Assembly (NCBI GenBank): GCA_017474765.1
Contig: JAFVGW010000059.1
Coordinates: 1-64,000, forward strand
Direction of reading: 5' to 3'
DNA from: Salinivirgaceae bacterium
GTDB lineage: Bacteria > Bacteroidota > Bacteroidia > Bacteroidales > SZUA-534
DNA length: 64,000 nucleotides
The notes under the pieces are model-generated. The model was not told the DNA's origin. It worked only from the letters and a program-made list of their open reading frames with translations, and did not search any database. Numbering within the stretch: the first letter of the stretch is position 1; each line of letters starts with the position of its first letter. Below are positions 35,370 to 44,627 of the stretch, piece by piece. A program made the translations under genes and the position numbers.

Positions 35370-36914
35370 TTATTTCTTTATTCTTAATTTTCCTCTACTT
35401 GTACAGATTAATTCACGCATTGTCTCCAAGTCTCGGTACCCATCTATGCAGGCATAACTATTTGCTTTCCTTAAATACATTTTTATTTTATTTTCATCAA
35501 GATAGTTATAAAGAAATGCTAATCCATGGCAAAGACGCATCTTATATGTTATGTCGTTTGTTTTGTCAAGCTCTATTTTTAAAAATCGAATGGCATATTC
35601 TACTTCTTTCTTATCTTGTTTCTGCATTTTCAGCATCTTCTTATAGTATGATACTATCTCTTTGCATTTCTTTTCGTATATAGCATAAAATGCCATATTG
35701 ATTGCAACATACCATTCTGAATTCCCAGAGAACCCCTTTGCTTGTTTGGTCATTTGTTTAGATCCTTTTAAATTGCCCTCATAAAAATAGATTCTAGCCA
35801 TTGAAAGATTATATGCCAAAGTCTTCTTCATATGCGGAAGTTTCCGAACACATTCTTCAAGAATACTGTGTGCTTTCTGATAGTCTTGATTGTCATATTC
35901 TTCTATATACTGAGCTGTTAAATAAGAATGAGCCATCAAATTTTGGACTAAATTATCGTAGCGCTGATTGCCTGTTGATGTAAATGTATATAGCGAGTCT
36001 GCAACATCTATGGCATCTGTGTATTTATGTTTTTGAAGGTAAATACAACTTACATACATTAGGAAAAGATGAGTAAGATTGCCCGCTATCTTTAACTGCC
36101 TCGATATTTGGTCTGTGTTAATATTAAGAGTATTCCATTCATGGCAACGATAAGATTCGTCCATCAGAATTGCCACTTCATCGTCATCACGAGTTTCTTT
36201 TTTTATATATCGGTCACTCATTAAAGAAGAAAATCGCGTGAAAGAATACCCGAATTCACTACCTTCAGGGCTATTCATGAGAGAAGAAAAAATAATCGCA
36301 TCAGCTTGGTTAAATAATCCATTAATGTATTTTCTGGATTCTTTTGAAGTATTTACAATTCCAAATGGTGGTATTACTATTTTTATTTTATTATCCACTT
36401 GCTCCACTCTATTGCGTGCTTCTATCAAAGCCTGCATGATATCTTGCTCATACCTAGATTGATTTGACACCATAAAAACGACGCAAAGATCATCTCGTTT
36501 TTTTGTTATGGTATAATATACATATCCCGAAAACGAAACAACAATTACTGTTAATGTCAACCAATAACGAATGTGTAAAATATCATATTTCGTTTCCGCA
36601 ATAAAATAGGGATAAACATAAATGTATATTAACGTGCCTAAACTCACAATTATGAAATAGATTAGCAATACTTTGTAACTTGTACGTTGAAACCAACGCT
36701 TTGTGTGTATTGCCCATAAAAGTAATGTGGCAAGCATTATGACAACTCCTACACATGTAAGTATTATTATTGAAACATCAATATTTATTAATCGATACCC
36801 CCATACTCCAAAAGCTATTTCTACTACACATAGCAAAAGAATCCCCCATATCTTAGGCCACAACTTCTCAACTAACCTCAGTATATCGATAGAAAAATTT
36901 GTATTAACCCCCAT
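35370..36914 (-). CDS. Membrane-anchored protein with a sensor-like domain and TPR-like repeats
   Basis: This 514-residue protein has four membrane helices in its first 140 residues. A soluble alpha/beta domain of about 100 residues follows (CVVFMVSNQSRYEQDIM, KIVIPPFGI, QADAIIFSSLMNS), whose pattern recalls nucleotide- or stress-sensing Rossmann-like domains. The last 250 residues are helical TPR-like repeats (for example YQKAHSILEECVRKLP and MARIYFYEGNLKGSKQ). Together with the HEPN-like gene downstream it forms a two-gene unit embedded in the polysaccharide locus. I do not recognise the family. Confidence 0.5.
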   Translation of the reverse strand: MGVNTNFSIDILRLVEKLWPKIWGILLLCVVEIAFGVWGYRLINIDVSIIILTCVGVVIMLATLLLWAIHTKRWFQRTSYKVLLIYFIIVSLGTLIYIYVYPYFIAETKYDILHIRYWLTLTVIVVSFSGYVYYTITKKRDDLCVVFMVSNQSRYEQDIMQALIEARNRVEQVDNKIKIVIPPFGIVNTSKESRKYINGLFNQADAIIFSSLMNSPEGSEFGYSFTRFSSLMSDRYIKKETRDDDEVAILMDESYRCHEWNTLNINTDQISRQLKIAGNLTHLFLMYVSCIYLQKHKYTDAIDVADSLYTFTSTGNQRYDNLVQNLMAHSYLTAQYIEEYDNQDYQKAHSILEECVRKLPHMKKTLAYNLSMARIYFYEGNLKGSKQMTKQAKGFSGNSEWYVAINMAFYAIYEKKCKEIVSYYKKMLKMQKQDKKEVEYAIRFLKIELDKTNDITYKMRLCHGLAFLYNYLDENKIKMYLRKANSYACIDGYRDLETMRELICTSRGKLRIKK

Positions 36915-37256
36915 ATATTACCCTAACGTGCTTTTTTACAATACTATTATACTTACATATCAACAAAATATTGGGGTTGTGTTTATCACAATAACCAATA
37001 TTATTGTATACAACATTAGCGTATTCATAAGTCCGTTATCAGTTGCTAACCAAAACATCCTTTCAAGTATATTTAACTCATAAGCCATCATGCAAATTTG
37101 ATATGTATTGCTCTTTAGTCATATAAAAGTATTTGTATTCGATTATTCTGCAATTAAACTGGCGCAAATCTCATCAGTTTATTTATGCCGTGCAAGGAAA
37201 AGCACTGCCAATTTTGTGCGGTAAATAGCAAATGTGAGTTTTGCATTAATTAACCC
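36915..37256. other. AT-rich intergenic region without genes
   Basis: About 340 bases between the membrane TPR gene and the SocA-like gene. I see no reading frame with coding character, no strong hairpin and no full-consensus promoter. It presumably carries the promoter of the TPR/HEPN pair. Confidence 0.5.
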
Positions 37257-38255
37257 TTACAATGGATTGGCAACACGTATAGAAAAAGCCTCATTAAAAG
37301 GTATTTTCTCATGATTGTTACAATGCTCTTTCCACGCCTTCTCTTCGTGGCTTATGCGAGAGAGTTCGCGTGACGATTTCTTACCAAATAGTGAACAAAC
37401 TTTATCCATTACTTGAAGTTCGAAATCGGTAAACAACGAAACATCTGCTTTTTGGGTCGCCGTCAAAACACTACCTTCAAAATCGCCCGCCTGTCGGAAC
37501 ACCTGATTCACTTCCTGGAACTCGCTGTACACCTTCTCCCATCTGTCAGGCACTGGCCCGAATTCTATAGCCCGATAGGAAAGCCCCGTGATGGCCATAC
37601 CACTGTCGCGGTACGAGAGAAAATCAATATAAAACAACAACTTGTTCATTTTGGTGCACCACACGTCATCACATCTCTCTAATATGTATAACATCACGTT
37701 CTTCAACCTGTCCAACGATAGTTGCGCATAACCGTTTTCCCTGCTTCGCGATGTGGAAAAAATCCGTTTGATTTCATATTGTTCCAATTTGTATGAGTCG
37801 CTGTCGGCAATAATGGATTTCACCTTGCTGCTGATTTTTTCGTAATCAGACTGCGACATCTCATTCTTCGAACTTTCAACCATCTCCAACATCACCTTGG
37901 GGTTGCTTATTGAGCGTATCATTCTTCCGTTCGAAACACTGGGCACTTCTCCTTGCTCGTATTTACGATACTGATTGATGCCTATGCCAAGTATCAGCGA
38001 CATTTTTGCCGCACTGATATCGTATTTGTTCCTTATCGATATTATTTCATCGGTATATGGAATGCCATATTTATCTCTGTATTGGTTGGTTACCTGCACA
38101 AATCCCGCCGTATCGCCCAAATCATCGGTAAAACTCTCGCCCGAGTCACCGCACAACCAAGATGAATGTTCGTACTCATACTGCTCGCCACGAAAATTCC
38201 ATATGCGTTTCTCGAATACACGTTGCATGTCTTTACCTGTAAACGGGCTTTTCAT
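37257..38255 (-). CDS. SocA/MqsA-type antitoxin with helix-turn-helix and DUF4065 (Panacea) domains
   Basis: This 332-residue protein has three parts: an N-terminal zinc-ribbon-like segment (MKSPFTGKDMQRVFEKRIWN and LCGDSGESF, with few of the usual cysteines), a helix-turn-helix (SAAKMSLILGIGINQYRKYEQGEVPS, about residues 80-105), and the C-terminal Panacea domain (LYILERCDD, CTKMNKLLFYIDFLSYRDSG, YRAIEFGPVPDRW). Such proteins are antitoxins that also repress their own operon. No toxin gene is adjacent: the upstream neighbour is a DUF1016 nuclease and the downstream gene is the membrane TPR protein. A perfect 14-bp palindrome sits at its promoter. Confidence 0.82.
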   Translation of the reverse strand: MKSPFTGKDMQRVFEKRIWNFRGEQYEYEHSSWLCGDSGESFTDDLGDTAGFVQVTNQYRDKYGIPYTDEIISIRNKYDISAAKMSLILGIGINQYRKYEQGEVPSVSNGRMIRSISNPKVMLEMVESSKNEMSQSDYEKISSKVKSIIADSDSYKLEQYEIKRIFSTSRSRENGYAQLSLDRLKNVMLYILERCDDVWCTKMNKLLFYIDFLSYRDSGMAITGLSYRAIEFGPVPDRWEKVYSEFQEVNQVFRQAGDFEGSVLTATQKADVSLFTDFELQVMDKVCSLFGKKSSRELSRISHEEKAWKEHCNNHEKIPFNEAFSIRVANPL

Positions 38256-38346
38256 AACTATTCCTCCATTTTAAACGGATATGACAAAGGCTGTTCGGCT
38301 ATATGAAAAGAGACACAAATGGCTATCATAATTCACTTCTGAGTTG

Positions 38347-38354
38347 CAAAAATA
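38347..38354 (-). promoter_or_regulatory. Candidate -7 element for the SocA-like gene
   Basis: The minus strand reads TATTTTTG, matching TAnnTTTG, about 92 bases upstream of the ATG at 38255. Confidence 0.45.
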
Positions 38355-38374
38355 TTTAGTTTATTGCAGAAATA

Positions 38375-38388
38375 CAACTTTAAAGTTG
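38375..38388. promoter_or_regulatory. Palindromic operator candidate
   Basis: CAACTTTAAAGTTG is a perfect 14-bp palindrome located 20 bases upstream of the -7 box, over the expected -33 region. It is a natural binding site for the helix-turn-helix antitoxin encoded downstream. Confidence 0.45.
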
Positions 38389-38442
38389 GTTAATGCTTAA
38401 AGAATAGGAAAAATTATAAATGTTTGAATGTTGAATGTTATG

Positions 38443-39657
38443 CTATGATTTTCCATTTTCCGTGTCACGGTTAGACAGTTCTGCTTCTAACAATCTTATA
38501 CGTTTTGTAAGTTCTTCAACTGACGGCAATTGTTCCTGTATCTTTTTAATCCGTACATTATCATACGATGCCACACCAATGGGTGTATCAATTCCTCTAA
38601 AAGCATATTGCACTTCAGTTTCATCTTTATTACTGCATATCAGCAATCCTATAGTCGGGTTTTGCGCTGGCGTCCGTATCAAATCATCAACTGCATTCAC
38701 ATAGAAATTCAACTTTCCTGCAAACTCTGGCTGAAATGGCACAGTTTTCAACTCCACAACAACATAACAGTTAAGTGGAATATGAAAGAAAAGCATATCC
38801 AACTTTCTTGTTTTGCCAGCAACAATAATCTGCTTTTGCCGTCCAAGATATGCAAATCCCGTCCCGAGTTCCAGCAGAAAACCCGTCAGATGTTTTTCCA
38901 ATTCTGTTTCTAAGGCTTCCTCTTGATATCCAGGTACTAATGACACAAAACCAAAATCGTACGTGTCTTTAGTAATGGCTTGAGCCAATTCGTTTTGTGG
39001 CGAAGGCAACCGCTCTGAAAAATTTGTTATGGCTTTTCCTAATGTATGATAATAGTCGGACTGAATGCAATTCATTAGAGTATTGCGACTCCAGCTCTCA
39101 GAAACAGTATGCGTAACATAAAAAAGCGCTTCCTCAACAGTTTTGCTTTTTGTTACAATGGCAACATGGTGCTTCCAAGGTACGAAGGCAAAATAATCAG
39201 GAAACGGCACACCATTAGTGTCTTTCTTGTTTTCGGTTTGTATTTCTCGCCCAAGTTGAGCGAGTTTTGTATCATCCTGATTGTCAGCGCGCAACGTTTC
39301 CCGCCCAAGTTGGGCGAGTTTTTCTGCTGATTCCGAATAAAACAGATACCACTGCTTCATGCGCCATAGGTTTGAAGGGCTGAATCCTTTCGATTCGGGA
39401 AACGCCGATTGAAGGTCAATACTGACTTGTTCCACGACTCCGGCACCCCATCGTTCCTCAACCTTTTTTTGTACCAGATCGCGCCCCAATTGCCAGTTAA
39501 AAAGTAACTGTTCGGAATTAACTTTCACCGCAGCCTTAATCTGCGCATTACGATAACGGCTTTTTATCTCATTGAGCCACTGCACGTAATCTTTATCAAT
39601 AGACACATCGTGAATTCTCACAACCCTTGAAGTGTTATCCGCAGAATCTTTTTTCAT
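38443..39657 (-). CDS. PDDEXK nuclease domain protein (DUF1016/YhcG family)
   Basis: This 404-residue protein has the DUF1016 N-terminal helical domain (RYRNAQIKAAVKVNSEQLLF, WGAGVVEQVSIDLQ, FSPSNLWRMKQWYLFY) and the C-terminal PD-(D/E)xK nuclease (KTRKLDMLFFHIPLNCYVVV followed by ELKTVPFQPEF). The residues D and E-x-K of the active site are present. Between the domains the motif KLAQLGRE occurs twice, 18 residues apart. Members are often close to mobile or restriction genes; the cellular role is unclear. It is transcribed towards the SocA-like gene, 187 bases away. Confidence 0.88.
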   Translation of the reverse strand: MKKDSADNTSRVVRIHDVSIDKDYVQWLNEIKSRYRNAQIKAAVKVNSEQLLFNWQLGRDLVQKKVEERWGAGVVEQVSIDLQSAFPESKGFSPSNLWRMKQWYLFYSESAEKLAQLGRETLRADNQDDTKLAQLGREIQTENKKDTNGVPFPDYFAFVPWKHHVAIVTKSKTVEEALFYVTHTVSESWSRNTLMNCIQSDYYHTLGKAITNFSERLPSPQNELAQAITKDTYDFGFVSLVPGYQEEALETELEKHLTGFLLELGTGFAYLGRQKQIIVAGKTRKLDMLFFHIPLNCYVVVELKTVPFQPEFAGKLNFYVNAVDDLIRTPAQNPTIGLLICSNKDETEVQYAFRGIDTPIGVASYDNVRIKKIQEQLPSVEELTKRIRLLEAELSNRDTENGKS

Positions 39658-39903
39658 ATTGTTTGGTTATGTGCTTGCTTATAGATGACTTTTCCCCACG
39701 GCTTCGCCACTGTCGGGTGCGGGTTTCGCACGACAATGGCTCATCAAACAAATGTAGAAAAAAAGCGGAATGGATATAAAAGATTTATTGTTTTGCCGAT
39801 GGGCACGGCTGCCATGTACTTTACTCTCTCAACCTTACACTTTCCCCTTTACTCTCCCCACCTTACACTTTACTCTTTCCCCCTTACTCTCTCACACCAC
39901 CCA

Positions 39904-41085
39904 TCACCGTTCCATCTTGCGGTCCATCAGGCGGCGCATCAGGTCCCAGAAGCCTTTGCGTTCAACGTGCGATGCCTCGCCAATGCGCAGCAGCCAATTG
40001 TAAATGGCCGAATTGCGGCGCTGTTGGACTCTGACAAACTGATAGAACCCGAAGGTAACGAGCATAGCCAGCAGCAGAACAATATAGAGTTGAAGATTGA
40101 TTGACGCGCCCAACTTGTACGACAGGAACCAGACAACCACCACCGCAAAGTCGGTGAGAATAAGGCAGACGGTGGTGCCAACATGCGAGAATCCCATCTC
40201 AATGAACAGATGGTGAAGGTGCAGTTTGTCGGGGCGGAAAGGCGGCAAGCCGTTGATTATGCGGGCAAGCATCACCCTTAACGTGTCGAACACAGGCACA
40301 GCCAGAACAGCCAGTGTGAACGGAATCAGACCCACACCTTTCAGCATCAGAGCGGTGCTAGCAGGGTTGGTTGTCAGAATCGTCATCACAAACAGCGCCA
40401 TGATGGTACCCATAAGCAGTGTGCCGCCATCGCCGATGAACATTTTCGACTTGCGGCCGAACACATTATGCAGGAAGAATGGTATGAGAGCGCCAGCGGC
40501 ACCCACGGCGATTATCATCATTGTCTGATTTCCAAGAGCATAGAACATGATGGCGAATACCGAGCAGGCCATTGCGCCAAAGCCCGACGAGTAGCCGTCG
40601 ACTCCGTCGATAAGGTTGATGGCGTTCATGATGCCCACCGATGCGAACACCGTAAGCGGAACGCAAAAATAATCGGGAACACTGCGAACGCCCCAGAGCC
40701 GGTAAAAATCACCTAACTTGATGTCGCCCAAATAGATGACATACAGCACAACACCTATCTCGAAGATGAATCTCACTGCGGGTGACAAGCCTTTGGCATC
40801 GTCGATGGTGCCGATAATCAGCATCACCGTCATGGCAATAACTGTGATTGTAAGCATTTTGGTGTCAAGGAAGAAAACGCCAAGGATTGTAACAATCAGA
40901 ATACCAACAAAAACAGTTATGCCGCCAAGCACAGGCACGGGTACGCGCTGCAGTTTGCGGGCGTCGGGGTTGTCGACAATGCCATACTTGATGGCGAAGT
41001 TCAGCACCCAACCGTAGATGAACCACGTTGATACAAAGGCTGTTACAAACGATATGGCTACTTTCCAAAACACAGCGCTACACAT
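39904..41085 (-). CDS. WecA/MraY-like polyprenyl-phosphate sugar-1-phosphate transferase
   Basis: This 393-residue integral membrane enzyme transfers a sugar-1-phosphate (usually GlcNAc-1-P) to undecaprenyl phosphate and starts the polysaccharide. It has about ten membrane helices and the family motifs GTIDDAKGLSP near residue 90, NLIDGVDGYSSG near 155, FIGDGGTLLMGT near 215 and LHLHHLFIEMGFSH near 290. It heads the part of the locus below it. The upstream 246-base spacer holds only CT-rich short repeats (CCTTACACTTTAC). Confidence 0.93.
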   Translation of the reverse strand: MCSAVFWKVAISFVTAFVSTWFIYGWVLNFAIKYGIVDNPDARKLQRVPVPVLGGITVFVGILIVTILGVFFLDTKMLTITVIAMTVMLIIGTIDDAKGLSPAVRFIFEIGVVLYVIYLGDIKLGDFYRLWGVRSVPDYFCVPLTVFASVGIMNAINLIDGVDGYSSGFGAMACSVFAIMFYALGNQTMMIIAVGAAGALIPFFLHNVFGRKSKMFIGDGGTLLMGTIMALFVMTILTTNPASTALMLKGVGLIPFTLAVLAVPVFDTLRVMLARIINGLPPFRPDKLHLHHLFIEMGFSHVGTTVCLILTDFAVVVVWFLSYKLGASINLQLYIVLLLAMLVTFGFYQFVRVQQRRNSAIYNWLLRIGEASHVERKGFWDLMRRLMDRKMER

Positions 41086-41139
41086 TTTTTAACGCATCAA
41101 AATTACTCATTTCCACGATATTGGCAACTTGTTTGTCAA

Positions 41140-42405
41140 CTAAAGTCGGCCATCCACCATTTCTTTCGGCAGCACACTTTTCACATCAAAAATAATATGG
41201 TTCTTTTTCAGGAACTTTTCGATGTCGAGCGTTTTGAACTCGTCGTGGGCCACGGCCAGAACGGCGGCGTCAAACTGTTGACTGTCAATTTTACTAGCAA
41301 TATCTATGCCATACTCGCGTTTTGCGGCGGCAGCATTTGCCCAAGGGTCGTAAATTGTGATGTTCAGATTGTACTCACGCAGCGACTGCACAATGTCGAA
41401 AACCTTGGTGTTGCGCACATCGGGGCAGTTTTCCTTGAAGGTGAAACCCAGAATCAGAATGTTTGAGCCCAGAACCTGAATGCCTTTCTTTAGCATCAGT
41501 TTAATCACCTGATTTGCAACATAATCGCCCATGCCATCATTCATTCGGCGGCCAGCCAGAATAATCTCGGGATTGTAGCCGTAGCGTTGAGCGCACTGCG
41601 CCAGATAGTACGGGTCTACGCCGATGCAGTGACCGCCCACCAGTCCAGGCTTGAACGGCAGGAAGTTCCATTTGGTGGATGCGGCCTCGAGCACATCGTT
41701 GGTGTCGATGCCCATCCGCGTAAAAATCTTCGACAACTCGTTGACGAAGGCGATGTTGATGTCGCGCTGCGAGTTCTCAATCACCTTTGCCGCCTCAGCC
41801 ACCTTGATGGTCGGGGCCAGATGCGTTCCCGCGCTGATGACCGACGAGTAAATATCGTTGATTTTCCGCCCGATTTCAGGCGTTGAGCCAGATGTCACCT
41901 TCTTGATTTTCTCAACGGTGTGCAGTTTGTCGCCAGGGTTGATGCGCTCGGGCGAGTACCCTGCAAAGAAGTCAACGTTGAATTTCAATCCCGAAACTTC
42001 TTCGATTACGGGAATGCACTCATCTTCAGTCACACCAGGATAAACAGTTGATTCATAAACAACTATATCGCCTTTCTTGATTACTCTTCCGATGGTTGTG
42101 CTAGCGCCGTAAAGCGGTGTCAGGTCGGGGTTGTTGTCCTTGTCGACAGGCGTGGGCACGGCCACAACGTAGAAATTGCAGTCGCGAATCTGCTCAATGT
42201 CCGATGTACAGCGGAATCCGTTTTTCAAGGCCGCTTGCAACAGTTCGTCGCTCACCTCGAGCGTAGCGTCGTGGCCTTGCATCAGCGCATCAACGCGCGC
42301 TTGGTTCATATCGAAACCGACAGTCGGATATTTTGTTGAAAATAAGCGGGCAAGCGGAAGTCCGACATAGCCCAAACCGATTACACAGATTTTTGTTTCA
42401 CTCAT
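41140..42405 (-). CDS. UDP-N-acetylhexosamine dehydrogenase (TviB/WbpA type)
   Basis: This 421-residue NAD-dependent dehydrogenase has the start [32 protein letters not shown] near residue 110, [16 protein letters not shown], and the catalytic [13 protein letters not shown] near 270. The match is to the TviB/VipA/WbpA branch that makes UDP-GlcNAcA or UDP-GalNAcA. The C4-epimerase encoded eight bases upstream (42413-43390) fits UDP-GalNAcA synthesis, as in the Vi and WbpO/WbpP pathways. Confidence 0.9.
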   Translation of the reverse strand: MSETKICVIGLGYVGLPLARLFSTKYPTVGFDMNQARVDALMQGHDATLEVSDELLQAALKNGFRCTSDIEQIRDCNFYVVAVPTPVDKDNNPDLTPLYGASTTIGRVIKKGDIVVYESTVYPGVTEDECIPVIEEVSGLKFNVDFFAGYSPERINPGDKLHTVEKIKKVTSGSTPEIGRKINDIYSSVISAGTHLAPTIKVAEAAKVIENSQRDINIAFVNELSKIFTRMGIDTNDVLEAASTKWNFLPFKPGLVGGHCIGVDPYYLAQCAQRYGYNPEIILAGRRMNDGMGDYVANQVIKLMLKKGIQVLGSNILILGFTFKENCPDVRNTKVFDIVQSLREYNLNITIYDPWANAAAAKREYGIDIASKIDSQQFDAAVLAVAHDEFKTLDIEKFLKKNHIIFDVKSVLPKEMVDGRL

Positions 42406-42412
42406 ATTTTTT

Positions 42413-43390
42413 TCATTTCAAATTTTCCCAATAATACTTCGTTGCCTCGCGAAGACCTTTTTCCACATTGAATTTCGGGTTGTAACCCAATAATTTTTTC
42501 GCTTTTTCAATCGACGCTAACGAATGTGGAATGTCACCCTGACGATTTGGCCCGTAAACAGGCTGAATGTCAGATATTTTGCTGTCATATTCCGACAAAT
42601 ATTTTTTCAAGTACCCGAATAGGGTGTTCAATGTTGTTTGCTCGCCACAAGCAGTGTTGTAAATCTGATTCACAGCCTGCGGATTGTTGGTTTGCATTGC
42701 CAACAGATTCATTTCCACCACATTGTCAATGTAGGTGAAATCGCGGCTGTAGTCGCCTGTACCGTTGATGGTAGGCTGCTCGTGAGCAATCAACTTCTTC
42801 ACAAACAGCGGAATAACCGCAGCGTAGGCACCATTCGGGTCCTGACGGCGGCCAAAAACGTTGAAGTAGCGCAGACCGATGTACTCAATGCCATAAGTCC
42901 TTGCAAAAACATCGGCATATAACTCGTTGACATACTTTGTGATAGCGTATGGTGATAGCGGTCGGCCAATCACATCCTCAACCTTTGGCAGAGTAGTCGA
43001 ATCGCCGTAAGTTGACGAACTTGCGGCAAAAATAAAGCGTTTAACCTTGGCGTCGCGGGCAGCAATGAGCATATTCAGGAATCCGCTGATATTCACCGCG
43101 TTGGTTGTGGCGGGGTCCTTAATCGAGCGCGGCACAGAACCCAAGGCGGCCTCGTGCAGCACATAGTCGGCACCGCTGACGGCGGTTTTGCAGTCTTCGG
43201 GATTGCGTATGTCGCCAACAATCAGGCTGAAACGGTCGGGATAGCGGTCGAGCAGCGGGTTGATGTTCTCGATGTGGCCCGTCGAGAAGTTGTCGAGACA
43301 GACAACCACGTGGCCACGCTCAAGCAGCGCCTCGCACAAATTCGAGCCTATGAATCCCGCTCCGCCTGTTACTAAAATCTTCATTTTCAA
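42413..43390 (-). CDS. UDP-N-acetylglucosamine 4-epimerase (WbpP/TviC type)
   Basis: This 325-residue extended short-chain dehydrogenase has the NAD motif [12 protein letters not shown], the catalytic Y-x3-K in [13 protein letters not shown] near residue 153, and [19 protein letters not shown], the WbpP/TviC signature. It interconverts UDP-GlcNAc and UDP-GalNAc (or their acids). It is paired with the TviB-type dehydrogenase. Confidence 0.9.
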   Translation of the reverse strand: MKMKILVTGGAGFIGSNLCEALLERGHVVVCLDNFSTGHIENINPLLDRYPDRFSLIVGDIRNPEDCKTAVSGADYVLHEAALGSVPRSIKDPATTNAVNISGFLNMLIAARDAKVKRFIFAASSSTYGDSTTLPKVEDVIGRPLSPYAITKYVNELYADVFARTYGIEYIGLRYFNVFGRRQDPNGAYAAVIPLFVKKLIAHEQPTINGTGDYSRDFTYIDNVVEMNLLAMQTNNPQAVNQIYNTACGEQTTLNTLFGYLKKYLSEYDSKISDIQPVYGPNRQGDIPHSLASIEKAKKLLGYNPKFNVEKGLREATKYYWENLK

Positions 43391-43510
43391 ACTTTATAAC
43401 GGTTCCGCCACAAAATTGCCAAACCAACCGCAAATATAATATTTGCCAGCCACCTTGATAATGAAAAGATTGACAATAGGAAATGAAAGATGTCAGTTTG
43501 TCAAAAAAAA

Positions 43511-44617
43511 TCACTCCCCAGCAAGCCGCTCATACTGCTCGCGCAACTTCGGCTCAATCACCGCTTGCGTGTAGTTCGATTTTATGCGCTCGTAAACAAA
43601 TTGGCTCAACTCATTGAAACTGCCGTCGGACAGGATTTCAAGCACGCGGTCGGCATAGGCTTGCGCCGATAATTCATTGACAATCAGACGGTCGTTGCCG
43701 ATAACGGTGCGGCTGAATCCTTGCGGACTCGAAATGGGCACCACACCGCAACTCATTGATTCGGTAATGGAATTTGACTGCCCCTCGCGCGCAAGTGTCG
43801 ACGGATAAAACAGGAAATGCTTGTCGAGCAGAATGTTACGAATGCCTATGCGAGCGTAGCCCGAAATGAACGTGTAGGTGCCAGGCTTGAGCGTCTGTTC
43901 CATTTGGCGAATCACCTCGCTCACGTAGCCGTGCTGTCCTTTTCCAATGATTGTCAGCGAGATATCCGTTTTTTTCTGCAAAATGGCTGCGGCCTCGACA
44001 ATCAGTTTCACGTTCTTCTGCGGCTCAATGCGGCCGAAATATATCAGATTAACCACATTTTCAGGTTTTTGCGGCAATGCTGACGGCAGATAGCTTGCCT
44101 CAACGTAATTCGGGTAATAGAAGATTGGCGTGTCGGAAATCGACTTCAAAAGCGACTCATTCTCAACACCTTGCGAGAAAATCACCCTCGCCTTGCGGAC
44201 AATTCGCGCAAAGCATAACCGATAAATGGCCGAGCCACTTTTGTGATACGCTTCTGCTCCGCCGCCGCGCATTTCGTATATAATCTTGTAACCCAGCAAG
44301 TTGGCGGCTTCAACCAAAATATATTCAAAAAAGATTGTCGGGCCGTAAAAACCCGAAATGTGCACTATCGCTTTGCGCGAACCGAACAAAAGCAAGCCAA
44401 GAAACGCGCCAACCCCGATTGCGGCACGGAACGGATAGGTTATCAGTTTTACAAATTGCGAAGCCGTGAGTTTGCACCGCAACTTTCTGACAATCCGCAC
44501 TTTAAAGCCAAATTGGCGCAGCATATCGACGGTGCGTTTGTTGCCCACCTCGCCGCCGCCGTAGTAGGGCTCAACACCATTCGGCAGCGACCCGAAAAAG
44601 TAAACCGTCAGTGCCAT
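43511..44617 (-). CDS. Glycosyltransferase family 4
   Basis: This 368-residue GT-B enzyme starts at MALTVYFFGSLPNGVEPYYG. The open frame extends 99 codons further upstream, but that part is antisense to the epimerase and rich in Arg/Cys/Pro, so it is rejected. The donor half has NLIYFGRIEPQKNVKLIVEA near residue 220 and the end of the family signature at EGQSNSITESMSCGVVPISS near 300. Sugar specificity is unknown. The gene follows the epimerase by 10 bases. Confidence 0.87.
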   Translation of the reverse strand: MALTVYFFGSLPNGVEPYYGGGEVGNKRTVDMLRQFGFKVRIVRKLRCKLTASQFVKLITYPFRAAIGVGAFLGLLLFGSRKAIVHISGFYGPTIFFEYILVEAANLLGYKIIYEMRGGGAEAYHKSGSAIYRLCFARIVRKARVIFSQGVENESLLKSISDTPIFYYPNYVEASYLPSALPQKPENVVNLIYFGRIEPQKNVKLIVEAAAILQKKTDISLTIIGKGQHGYVSEVIRQMEQTLKPGTYTFISGYARIGIRNILLDKHFLFYPSTLAREGQSNSITESMSCGVVPISSPQGFSRTVIGNDRLIVNELSAQAYADRVLEILSDGSFNELSQFVYERIKSNYTQAVIEPKLREQYERLAGE

Positions 44618-44627
44618 AGTTCCGAAG

